Shown here piece by piece: positions 7,508 through 13,824 of a stretch of DNA of 15,517 nucleotides (within the stretch, counting starts at the first letter, position 1; every line of letters begins with the position of its first letter). Source of the stretch: CAZDUS01 sp964609375 (GTDB lineage Bacteria; Verrucomicrobiota; Kiritimatiellia; CAIKKV01; CAITUY01); the NCBI GenBank assembly GCA_964609375.1, contig CAZSSA010000057.1:1-15517 (forward strand). Direction: 5' to 3'. The position numbers were made by a program, and so were the translations under genes. The notes beneath the pieces are model-generated. The model was given only the letters and a program-made list of their open reading frames with translations. It made no database searches and was not told where the DNA came from.

Positions 7508-7682
7508 GGTGTTCAGCAGGTCTTCTGGCTCTCGGATCGTCACCGGCTTCACATGCCTTCCCGTGTCGATCGGCGAAGAGCCGTCGGCACAGTGGCGAGC
7601 TTGCGCCCTATGAATCCAGTTCCCCGATTACAGCGGCGGGACCGCCGCGGAATTACACCGCGTTCCGGGATGCTGAAACACC
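7508..7682 (-). ncRNA. Cobalamin riboswitch
   Basis: The minus strand carries the conserved elements of the B12 aptamer in order. There is a GCGGTGTAATTCCGC segment (7662-7648 region), GCGGTCCCGCCGCTGTAA with the GCTGTAA core (about 7647-7629), and at the 3' end the B12-box sequence GAGCCAGAAGACCTGC (7531-7516). The closing P1 helix is visible: GGTGTTTCAGC (7682-7672) pairs with GCTGAACACC (7517-7508) with one bulged T. It is 90 nt upstream of cobT, the expected target, so it should repress cobT and the co-transcribed esterase when adenosyl- or methylcobalamin is abundant. Recognition is by motif and pairing; no covariance model was run. Confidence 0.93.
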
Positions 7683-7700
7683 ACCTCAATACAAGCGCGG

Positions 7701-7729
7701 AGGGTAAGCGCAGGAGGGGCCGGAGTCAA
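7701..7729 (-). promoter_or_regulatory. cobT promoter candidate
   Basis: On the minus strand TTGACT (7729-7724) is 17 nt from TACCCT (7706-7701). The predicted start near 7694 falls about 12 nt before the riboswitch P1 helix, the arrangement expected for a riboswitch transcript. Confidence 0.45.
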
Positions 7730-7741
7730 TATTACAATTCT

Positions 7742-7774
7742 CCGAAGATGCACCGAAGATGCACCGAAGATGGG
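7742..7774. repeat. Three-unit 11-bp tandem repeat
   Basis: CCGAAGATGCA occurs at 7742-7752 and 7753-7763, and CCGAAGATGGG at 7764-7774. A partial AGAAGAT echo follows at 7779-7785. It lies between the divergent cobT and sulfur-operon promoters. Similar short ACNNAGATG-type intergenic repeats occur in many environmental bacterial genomes. It could be such a repeat or a set of regulator sites. Confidence 0.65.
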
Positions 7775-7792
7775 CGCAGAAGATATAACCTC

Positions 7793-7821
7793 TGGACAAA
7801 CACGGTGGGGGAACGTAAATT
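7793..7821 (+). promoter_or_regulatory. Sulfur operon promoter candidate
   Basis: TGGACA (7793-7798) and TAAATT (7816-7821) are 17 nt apart. Transcription would begin near 7828, about 45 nt before the first ATG. The only interior gaps in the three-gene set are 3 nt and an 8-nt overlap, so one promoter could serve all three. Confidence 0.45.
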
Positions 7822-7845
7822 CAGGGTCGTTTCCCGTTTGCGGCA

Positions 7846-7855
7846 GAATATATTC
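7846..7855. promoter_or_regulatory. AT-rich palindrome, operator candidate
   Basis: GAATATATTC is a perfect 10-bp palindrome between the candidate promoter and the ribosome binding site of the sulfur operon. AT-rich palindromes in this position are used by sulfide-sensing repressors such as the ArsR-type BigR/SqrR group. No such repressor gene is in the window. Confidence 0.3.
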
Positions 7856-7873
7856 AACAGCAGGGAGGGAGTA

Positions 7874-9895
7874 ATGAGAAAACAGGTTATGATCGAATGC
7901 TTGTCTGTGGTGATGTTTCTGGCGACCGTTGCGGCGCGGGCGGCCGGTTTGCCCGGTGACGCAGAAGCGGCGACGCACGGCGATGAGGCGGCCAGCGTTC
8001 AACTCGTCAAGGAGACGGAACTCAACACTCCGGACGTTGTCTTCCGGCAATACAATCTCGCCGTCCTCTCGCATTATTCCTACCTGATAGGCAGCGGAGG
8101 GGAAGCGATGATCGTGGACCCGGCGCGGGACATTAGCCGCTACCTGAAGGACGCCCAGGAGCTTGGCCTCAAGATCACCAAGGTATACTTGACGCATTCG
8201 CATGCTGACTTCGTTGCCGGCCATATGGAATTGGCCAAGGCGGCGGGGGCCGAGATCCTCATCAATGAGGACACCCAGGCCGGCTATCCGCACAAAGCGC
8301 TGAAAGAGAATGATGAAGTCCGTGTGGGGAAGGTGCGGGGTGTCGTCATCAAGACTCCGGGCCACACGCCGGACGGTACCTGCATGCAGGTGTATACGCC
8401 GGCCTCGTCGCAAAAGCCGGCGATCCTCCTTACCGGCGATACGCTTTTCATCGGCAGTGTCGGCCGGCCTGACCTTATGGGGGAGGGAATGAGCGCTGCT
8501 GCCCTGGCCGAGATGGGGTATCGCACGTGGCAGAACAAGCTGTCCAAACTGGCCGATGACGTCCGCATCTTCCCCGCCCATGGCGCGGGGTCGCTCTGTG
8601 GCGCCCATCTCAGCGACAAGCCGGTGTCGACCATTGGCGAGCAGCGCCGGGAGAACGTGTATCTGCAACACAAGGATCTGACATCCTATGTAATGGCTGT
8701 CATTGATGGCCTGCCGGACGCACCCCAGTATTTCAAACACAATGCCAGGATGAACCACGATGGCCCCCCGCTGGTGAATTGGGACAACGATACGCCCCGG
8801 CCGCTGTCTCCCGCTGAGGTCGCCGCCATGGTGCAGAAAGGCGCATGGCTTGTGGACGTTCGTGATGCGAAGCCCTTTGCCGCCGCCCACCCGAAAGGGG
8901 CGATCAATATCGGCATCCGTGGGCGCTTCGAAACATGGACCGGCATCATGATCCCCTGGGGAGAGAAATTCATCCTTGTCGGTTCCGACGCCGAGGTCAA
9001 TGAGGCGGGCTTCCGCCTTAAACGGATTGGTTACGATGCGCCGGCGGGCTCGCTGCAGGGCGGCATAGAAGCCTGGAAACAGGCAAACCTGCCGGTGGGA
9101 TCGCTGACGCTGGTTCAGCCGCGGGAGCTCCATCAACAGATGCAGGCGGGCAAGGCGCCGGTGGTCGTGGATGTCCGCCTCCCGACGGAATGGATGGCAC
9201 TCCGGATCGGCAGTGTGCTCAACATCCCCGTCAACAAGCTCTTTACCGATGCCGGGCGGCTTTCCTCCGGCATGCCGGTGCTGACCGTCTGTAACTCGGC
9301 GTACCGGTCGAGCATGGGAGGGTCCGTCCTGCTCAAGATGGGCTTCAAGGATGTTCGCAATATGGAAGGCGGCAGTGAGGCGTGGATCGCGGCGAGCTTG
9401 CCGACCCTGAGCGCCGCCGGTGGTGGACATGGCGCGGCCGCCGTGCCTGCGCGGGTCGTCAAGCTGCCCGATCGCATTGCCGCCGCGGAACTCAAGCGTA
9501 TGCTCATGGATCTGCCCGGCACCTTTGAAATCGTGGACGTGCGCCCTCCGGCGCCGTATGCCGACTTCAACCTGCCCGGCTCGATGAACGCGGACATTGC
9601 CGACGTGATCGCCAACCCCGCCTATGTCAATGGGTCGGTCCCTCTTGTGATCGTGGACCGCGATGGTTCGTTGGCCATGGCGGTGGGTGGCATCCTTTCG
9701 CAGAAGACGACACGCGTGATCAAGGTGCTCTTTGGCGGTCTGGAAGCGTACTGGAACGAGTCCGGGACCGTAACCGCGCCGGCCGCAACGGCGCCGGCCG
9801 CGGCTCCCTCCCTCAAGCCGGTTATGCCTGCGCCGGTTCCCGCGGCACGGCCGTCCACGCCTGAACCGCCCAAGAAGAAAAGTGCGGGGTGCTGA
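7874..9895 (+). CDS. Exported persulfide-dioxygenase-like MBL protein with three rhodanese domains
   Basis: Predicted envelope sulfur enzyme of 673 aa. Residues 1-24 are a signal peptide (CLSVVMFLATVAARAA). Residues 50-300 are a metallo-beta-lactamase domain of the ETHE1/CstB persulfide dioxygenase type, with THSHADFVAGH (107-117), TPGHTPDGTC (161-170), LLTGDTLFIGSVGRPDL (185-201) and PAHGAGSLCG (234-243). H108, H164 and D189 match the mononuclear iron ligands of the family. Three rhodanese folds follow. R1 (about 310-405) has FILVGSDAE where the catalytic Cys would be. R2 (about 412-510) keeps C473 in VCNSAYRSS. R3 (about 533-630) has VIVDRDGS and no Cys. A Pro/Ala linker ends in PPKKKSAGC with a terminal Cys. 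An open frame runs upstream to 7553 through the riboswitch; the ATG at 7874 is chosen for its GGGAGG site and the signal peptide. It is the first gene of the operon. Most known relatives are cytosolic, so export is unusual. Confidence 0.9.
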   Translation: MRKQVMIECLSVVMFLATVAARAAGLPGDAEAATHGDEAASVQLVKETELNTPDVVFRQYNLAVLSHYSYLIGSGGEAMIVDPARDISRYLKDAQELGLKITKVYLTHSHADFVAGHMELAKAAGAEILINEDTQAGYPHKALKENDEVRVGKVRGVVIKTPGHTPDGTCMQVYTPASSQKPAILLTGDTLFIGSVGRPDLMGEGMSAAALAEMGYRTWQNKLSKLADDVRIFPAHGAGSLCGAHLSDKPVSTIGEQRRENVYLQHKDLTSYVMAVIDGLPDAPQYFKHNARMNHDGPPLVNWDNDTPRPLSPAEVAAMVQKGAWLVDVRDAKPFAAAHPKGAINIGIRGRFETWTGIMIPWGEKFILVGSDAEVNEAGFRLKRIGYDAPAGSLQGGIEAWKQANLPVGSLTLVQPRELHQQMQAGKAPVVVDVRLPTEWMALRIGSVLNIPVNKLFTDAGRLSSGMPVLTVCNSAYRSSMGGSVLLKMGFKDVRNMEGGSEAWIAASLPTLSAAGGGHGAAAVPARVVKLPDRIAAAELKRMLMDLPGTFEIVDVRPPAPYADFNLPGSMNADIADVIANPAYVNGSVPLVIVDRDGSLAMAVGGILSQKTTRVIKVLFGGLEAYWNESGTVTAPAATAPAAAPSLKPVMPAPVPAARPSTPEPPKKKSAGC

Positions 9896-9898
9896 ACC

Positions 9899-10432
9899 AT
9901 GAGCAATAACACGACCATTCCCTCTGGCGGGCCCAAACCCTATGCCAACCCCTATCTGGCGGGGGTGCTGCTCGGGCTCGTACTCCTGGCATCGTTTGTG
10001 ACCCTGGGCGCCGGCCTGGGCGCGTCGGGCGGCATTGCACGCATCGGCGCTTCCGTATCGATGTGCTTATCGGTGCCGCATACGCTGGGGAGCGAATACT
10101 TCGGGAAGTGGGGCGCCAGGCCGCTGAACTACTACCTGGTCTTCATGTTCGCGGGCACGTTCGTCGGGGCGCTTTTCTCGGCGCTTTTGGCGAATCGCGT
10201 ACGGCTCCAGGTGGAGCGCGGGGCGGCATCGCCCGTCCGGCGGCGCCTTGGATACGCCCTGTTGGGGGGGCTGATTGCCGGGTTCGCCAGCCGCCTGGCC
10301 CAGGGCTGCACCTCCGGCCAGGCATTGAGCGGCGGCGCGCTGCTGCTGACCGGTAGCATGGTTTTCATGCTCTGTCTTTTCGCCAGCGGCTACGCCACCG
10401 CCTGGTTTGTCAGGAGGCAATGGAATGACTAA
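9899..10432 (+). CDS. YeeE/YedE-type sulfur transporter, N-terminal half
   Basis: Membrane protein of 177 aa with the sulfur-transport fold PF04143 (YeeE/YedE, TsuA group), which imports thiosulfate or similar sulfur species through conserved cysteines. Hydrophobic segments lie near 19-42, 77-98, 117-133 and 147-170. The family signature is RLAQGCTSGQALSGG (132-146) with C137; C56 and C159 are further cysteines. Full-length YeeE proteins have about 350 aa and two such repeats, so this is one half. The gene starts 3 nt after the stop of the MBL-rhodanese gene, and its end overlaps the next gene by 8 nt. Translational coupling of the two transporter halves is therefore likely. Confidence 0.88.
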   Translation: MSNNTTIPSGGPKPYANPYLAGVLLGLVLLASFVTLGAGLGASGGIARIGASVSMCLSVPHTLGSEYFGKWGARPLNYYLVFMFAGTFVGALFSALLANRVRLQVERGAASPVRRRLGYALLGGLIAGFASRLAQGCTSGQALSGGALLLTGSMVFMLCLFASGYATAWFVRRQWND

Positions 10433-12437
10433 TACCCTCTACAGTCTCGATACGCTTGGGACCCCCGCGGCCTTCTTCACGGCCCTGCTGATCGGAGTGG
10501 GTTTCGGTTTTGCGCTCGAACGGGCGGGCTTCAGCAGTTCGCGCCGTCTGGCCGGGGTCTTTTACTTTACCGACATGGCCGTCGTGAAGGTGATGTTCAC
10601 GGCGCTACTCACGGCCACACTGGGCCTGTCCTACCTGATTGCCGCCGGCTGGATGCGCCTGGACCAGATATTTCTCATGCCGACGATATACGGCGCTCAG
10701 ATAGTGGGAGGCCTTCTGTTCGGCGCGGGGTTCGCCATGGGCGGTTGGTGCCCCGGCACGGCAGCCGCCGGCATGGCCGCAGGCCGGATCGACGCGCTGG
10801 TGTTCCTTCTCGGAACGGTTGGCGGCAGTATCCTGTTCAACGAACTCTATCCCCTGATCGGCGGGCTCTATACCGCCGGAGACCGGGGCGTGCAGATGTT
10901 GTATGAAACGGTGGGCATGTCGCGGAACGCGTTTGTATTGGCGTTCACGCTTATTGCCGTGGCTGCCTTCTGGCTGGCCGAATGGGCCGAGAAAGCGCGC
11001 ACAGGCCGCTCCGCGTACCTTGGATCTCCCTTCCTGAAAGCCTTCAGCGTTGCCCTTGTGGTTGTCGCGGCCGGTCTGTTTGTGCTGGCGCCGATCACAA
11101 CGGGGGCTTCCGTGCCACGGGCGGGCTCCGGCAGCGCGACGGCAACGGACGAGGACACCCTCCTGGCAACCATCGAGGAAGCGCACGACCACATTGAACC
11201 CGAGGAACTGGCTGATCGCCTGATGGCCGGAGAAGCGGGGATTGTGGTCGTGGATGTGCGGACGGCGGCCGAGTTTAACACTTTTCGTATCCGCGGCGCC
11301 ATCCATGTGCCGCTGGCCCAATTGGCGGGGACTCTTCAGCCCCACAGGAACAAGGGGTTGATCGTGCTGTACTCAAACGGCATGACGCATCCGGCCCAGG
11401 CCCGCGACTCGCTTCAGCGCCGGGGGTTCAACAACGTGTACCTCCTGACGGATGGCTTGCAGGGATTCCGGGAGCGTTGCCTCAAGCCGGTGTCGCTACG
11501 GACCGAGCCGCTGACTCCTTCGGCGGCGGCCCGGATCAATGCCTGGCGCGCCTTTTTTGACACGCCCGCCGCCGCTGTGACGGCCGTTGCCTCGAAGCCT
11601 GCAGCGCCGCCGGTGGCCAGGCCCCGTGTCGTCGAGACCGACTGGCTGGCCGCGCAACTCGGAGTGCCCGGCCTCAAGATCATCGATTTGCGCCCCCAGC
11701 CGGAATACAACACCGCCCACATTCCGGGGTCCCTCAGCCTGAACGTGGAGAGTCTCCGCGGCAACGTTGGAGGGATTCCGTCCATGCTCTTGCCTGCGCC
11801 CATGCTGGCGGCCCAGTTTTCACTCCTGGGGCTGAATGCATTGGACACCGTTGTGCTTGTGCCCGGCGACAAGTTCCACGATGCGACGCTGTCCGGACTG
11901 GCGTTCGAGCGGGTGGGGCATATGAACTACGCCGTTCTGAATGGCGGATATGCGAAGTGGGCTCAGGAAGGCCGGCCGGCAGACGCCGCCTTGCCCGCCG
12001 TGACGGCGTCACGATATCCGGCACCACAGGATGCCGATCGCTTCACCGTGGACTTTAAAACCGTGGCCGACACGCTCGGTAAACCTGATACCGTGATCAT
12101 TGATGTGAGGCCAGCCGATTTCTACACGGGCAAGAAGTCCGACGAAGCCCGCGCAGGCCATCTCCCTGGCGCGATGAACCGCCCTTATACCGAGGATGTT
12201 GTTACACACTCCAACAAGGTTGTTGCCTTCAAGTCAATCGACACGCTGGCTGCTGCGTACGGCCGGATGATTCCATCGAAGAACACCGAAGTCATCGTAC
12301 AATGCCGTACCGGGCATCAAGCCAGTCAGACGTTTTTCGTTCTGAAGCACCTTCTGGGGTATCCCAATGTGCGCTGGTACGATGCTGGTTGGACGGAATG
12401 GGCCGCGCGGACCGAACTCCCCATCGAGGTCAAGTGA
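10425..12437 (+). CDS. YeeE/YedE-type transporter half fused to three rhodanese domains
   Basis: Fusion protein of 670 aa. Residues 1-225 are the second YeeE/YedE half, with hydrophobic segments near 14-31, 54-74, 91-108, 124-140, 168-186 and 205-224, and the signature GAGFAMGGWCPGTAAAG (100-116) with C109. After a Ser/Gly/Ala linker come three rhodanese folds. R4 (about 255-355) has VLYSNGMTH with S317 in place of Cys. R5 (about 403-520) has VVLVPGDKFHD and no Cys. R6 (about 540-665) keeps C627 in VQCRTGHQAS. R5 and R6 resemble the inactive and active halves of a two-domain thiosulfate sulfurtransferase. The frame opens at 10407, but the ATG at 10425 has AGGAGG 7 nt upstream. It probably pairs with the 177-aa protein to form the channel and hold sulfurtransferase domains at the membrane. 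Which side they face is not certain. Confidence 0.9.
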   Translation: MTNTLYSLDTLGTPAAFFTALLIGVGFGFALERAGFSSSRRLAGVFYFTDMAVVKVMFTALLTATLGLSYLIAAGWMRLDQIFLMPTIYGAQIVGGLLFGAGFAMGGWCPGTAAAGMAAGRIDALVFLLGTVGGSILFNELYPLIGGLYTAGDRGVQMLYETVGMSRNAFVLAFTLIAVAAFWLAEWAEKARTGRSAYLGSPFLKAFSVALVVVAAGLFVLAPITTGASVPRAGSGSATATDEDTLLATIEEAHDHIEPEELADRLMAGEAGIVVVDVRTAAEFNTFRIRGAIHVPLAQLAGTLQPHRNKGLIVLYSNGMTHPAQARDSLQRRGFNNVYLLTDGLQGFRERCLKPVSLRTEPLTPSAAARINAWRAFFDTPAAAVTAVASKPAAPPVARPRVVETDWLAAQLGVPGLKIIDLRPQPEYNTAHIPGSLSLNVESLRGNVGGIPSMLLPAPMLAAQFSLLGLNALDTVVLVPGDKFHDATLSGLAFERVGHMNYAVLNGGYAKWAQEGRPADAALPAVTASRYPAPQDADRFTVDFKTVADTLGKPDTVIIDVRPADFYTGKKSDEARAGHLPGAMNRPYTEDVVTHSNKVVAFKSIDTLAAAYGRMIPSKNTEVIVQCRTGHQASQTFFVLKHLLGYPNVRWYDAGWTEWAARTELPIEVK

Positions 12438-12475
12438 GGGGCACATCGTAATATGATGTTAAAATGAATTGGTTC

Positions 12476-12503
12476 GTGTGGCGAAGCCACGAGTGGCCCA
12501 CAC
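12476..12503. repeat. Alternating inverted-repeat arms upstream of the SGNH hydrolase gene
   Basis: GTGGC (12478-12482), GCCAC (12486-12490), GTGGC (12493-12497) and CCACAC (12498-12503) alternate, so several hairpins exclude one another. One pairs the first two arms around GAA; another joins GTGTGG (12476-12481) to CCACAC. A TTAATTAA palindrome follows at 12504-12511. This may end the sulfur operon transcript, control the next gene, or be a dispersed palindrome. Confidence 0.45.
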
Positions 12504-12525
12504 TTAATTAACAGGAGCAATGACG

Positions 12526-13620
12526 ATGAAGAGCATCGAAGAGCTTGATCCAAACATGCGGAACCAGTCAACCCTGTCTGCCGATGGTGCGCTCACCTGG
12601 CGCTCCCACACCAATCCGGCCTTCAGCGTTTTTGGACTACACTGGCACCAGGCGGACGGCAAACAGCTGCGACGCCTGCCCGAGCGCGCCCGCCGCCAGG
12701 TGCGCGAGGAGGTCTGGAGGCTGGCCCAGCACCCTTCGGGCGCGCGCCTGCGCTTCAAGACCGACTCGGCCGAGCTGCGCCTGCGCCTCACACAGCCCTT
12801 CTGCGAAATGACCAACATGTGCCCCATCGGCCACAGTGGCATCGACTTGTATGTTGGAGAGCCGGGGCAGAGGGTCTACTGGGCTTCCGTCCGCCCCGAT
12901 CTGAGCGCGCAGCGCGCGGAGAAGCCCTACGAGGCGCTGTTATTCGAGAAAGCCGGGAAAACACTGCGCGACATCACGCTTTACCTGCCGCCCTACAATT
13001 CACTGACGGAGCTGGAGATCGGCCTGGAGTCCTGCGCGGTGCTGGAGCCGCCCACGCCCTACGCGCGAGCAAAGCCCCTGGTTTTCTACGGCACCTCCAT
13101 CACGCAGAGTGGCTGTGCTTCCCGCCCGGGCAACGGCTACGTCCCGCTCCTGGGCGAGCGGCTGAAATCGGACGTGGTTAATCTCGGCTTCTCAGGGAAC
13201 GGGATGGGCGAACCTGAAATAGCCCGGCTGGTCGCGGAGATTGACGCCGCGGTGTTCGTGTTGGACTACGAGGCCAACGCCGGGCTGGAGCGCATGCAGG
13301 AGAACCTGCTGCCCTTCGCCCGGATTCTCCGGAAGCAGCACCCGCTCACGCCCCTGCTGATCCTCTCCAAGCCCTTCTTCAGCAAAATCCACTTCATGCC
13401 GGAAGGCCACAAGGGGGCCAGGGCTTCGCGCGCCTTCTTTTCGAGTGTCGTCGAGACGCTCAACCGCGAATACCCCGGGCCCAGCCGCTTTGTGGACGGG
13501 TGGAGCCTGATCGGGCCGGAGACGCCTTGCGCGTATGTCGACGGCGTCCATCCCAACGACTATGGTTTTGCGAAGATGGCCGAAGGCCTGGAGCCGGTGC
13601 TGCGGGAATTGTTGAAGTAG
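12526..13620 (+). CDS. SGNH/GDSL hydrolase with GxDLY N-terminal domain
   Basis: Predicted esterase of 364 aa, probably acting on acylated sugars. The N-terminal half (about 20-175) is a beta-rich domain carrying SGIDLYV (104-110), the GxDLY signature (PF14607). The SGNH domain (about 183-364) has block I FYGTSITQSG (187-196) with nucleophile S191, NLGFSGNGMGEPE (219-231) with the block II/III Gly and Asn (N225), and block V VDGVHPNDYG (338-347) with D339 and H342. No signal peptide is visible, so it looks cytosolic. Two ATGs lie at 12520 and 12526. I choose the second because AGGAG (12513-12517) is 8 nt from it and only 2 nt from the first. It follows the sulfur operon by 88 bp and precedes the GntR/LacI-type gene, which may control it. 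Confidence 0.9.
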   Translation: MKSIEELDPNMRNQSTLSADGALTWRSHTNPAFSVFGLHWHQADGKQLRRLPERARRQVREEVWRLAQHPSGARLRFKTDSAELRLRLTQPFCEMTNMCPIGHSGIDLYVGEPGQRVYWASVRPDLSAQRAEKPYEALLFEKAGKTLRDITLYLPPYNSLTELEIGLESCAVLEPPTPYARAKPLVFYGTSITQSGCASRPGNGYVPLLGERLKSDVVNLGFSGNGMGEPEIARLVAEIDAAVFVLDYEANAGLERMQENLLPFARILRKQHPLTPLLILSKPFFSKIHFMPEGHKGARASRAFFSSVVETLNREYPGPSRFVDGWSLIGPETPCAYVDGVHPNDYGFAKMAEGLEPVLRELLK

Positions 13621-13674
13621 GGGCGACTTGAACATATAAAGACAACATTCATCAACGGCGGAGCAGTTGAACTG

Positions 13675-13752
13675 ATCCATATGGATGAAATCCACTTCCA
13701 CCCCGTCCTTGGCTCGAAAGTGCAGTTGCCCCTTTCCGAAACCATCCGGAAA
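13675..13752. promoter_or_regulatory. Two palindromes upstream of the GntR-type gene
   Basis: ATCCATATGGAT (13675-13686) is a perfect 12-bp palindrome. TTTCCG (13733-13738) and CGGAAA (13747-13752) form an inverted repeat with an 8-nt gap, ending 6 nt before the -35 box of the next gene. The latter is well placed to be an autoregulatory operator. The rest of 13621-13758 shows no convincing gene. Confidence 0.35.
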
Positions 13753-13758
13753 CTCCAA

Positions 13759-13787
13759 TTGACAGATCCCGCGCCTGTCCCTATTTT
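13759..13787 (+). promoter_or_regulatory. Promoter of the GntR/LacI-type gene
   Basis: Perfect TTGACA (13759-13764), 17-nt spacer, TATTTT (13782-13787). The start would be near 13794, giving a leader of about 30 nt to the ATG at 13825. This is the best-looking promoter in the window. Confidence 0.6.
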
Positions 13788-13824
13788 ATTTCTCTAACAA
13801 TCAGATTTTAGTGGAGTGGACTTT

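Noticed and set aside
7742..7774. CRISPR-like array
   Set aside because: The units are 11 bp and contiguous with no spacers, so this is a plain tandem repeat. No cas genes are present.
7553..7873. Upstream extension of the MBL-rhodanese frame
   Set aside because: It runs through the cobalamin riboswitch, the tandem repeats and the promoter. The ATG at 7874 has the ribosome site and begins a signal peptide.
7628..9430. 600-codon minus-strand open frame
   Set aside because: It is antisense to the MBL-rhodanese gene, with a composition typical of GC-rich shadows and no recognisable domain.
13681..13797. Short plus-strand frame starting MDEIHFHPVLGSKV
   Set aside because: 38 codons, no ribosome binding site, and it overlaps the best promoter in the window. 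It might be a gene remnant but cannot be supported.
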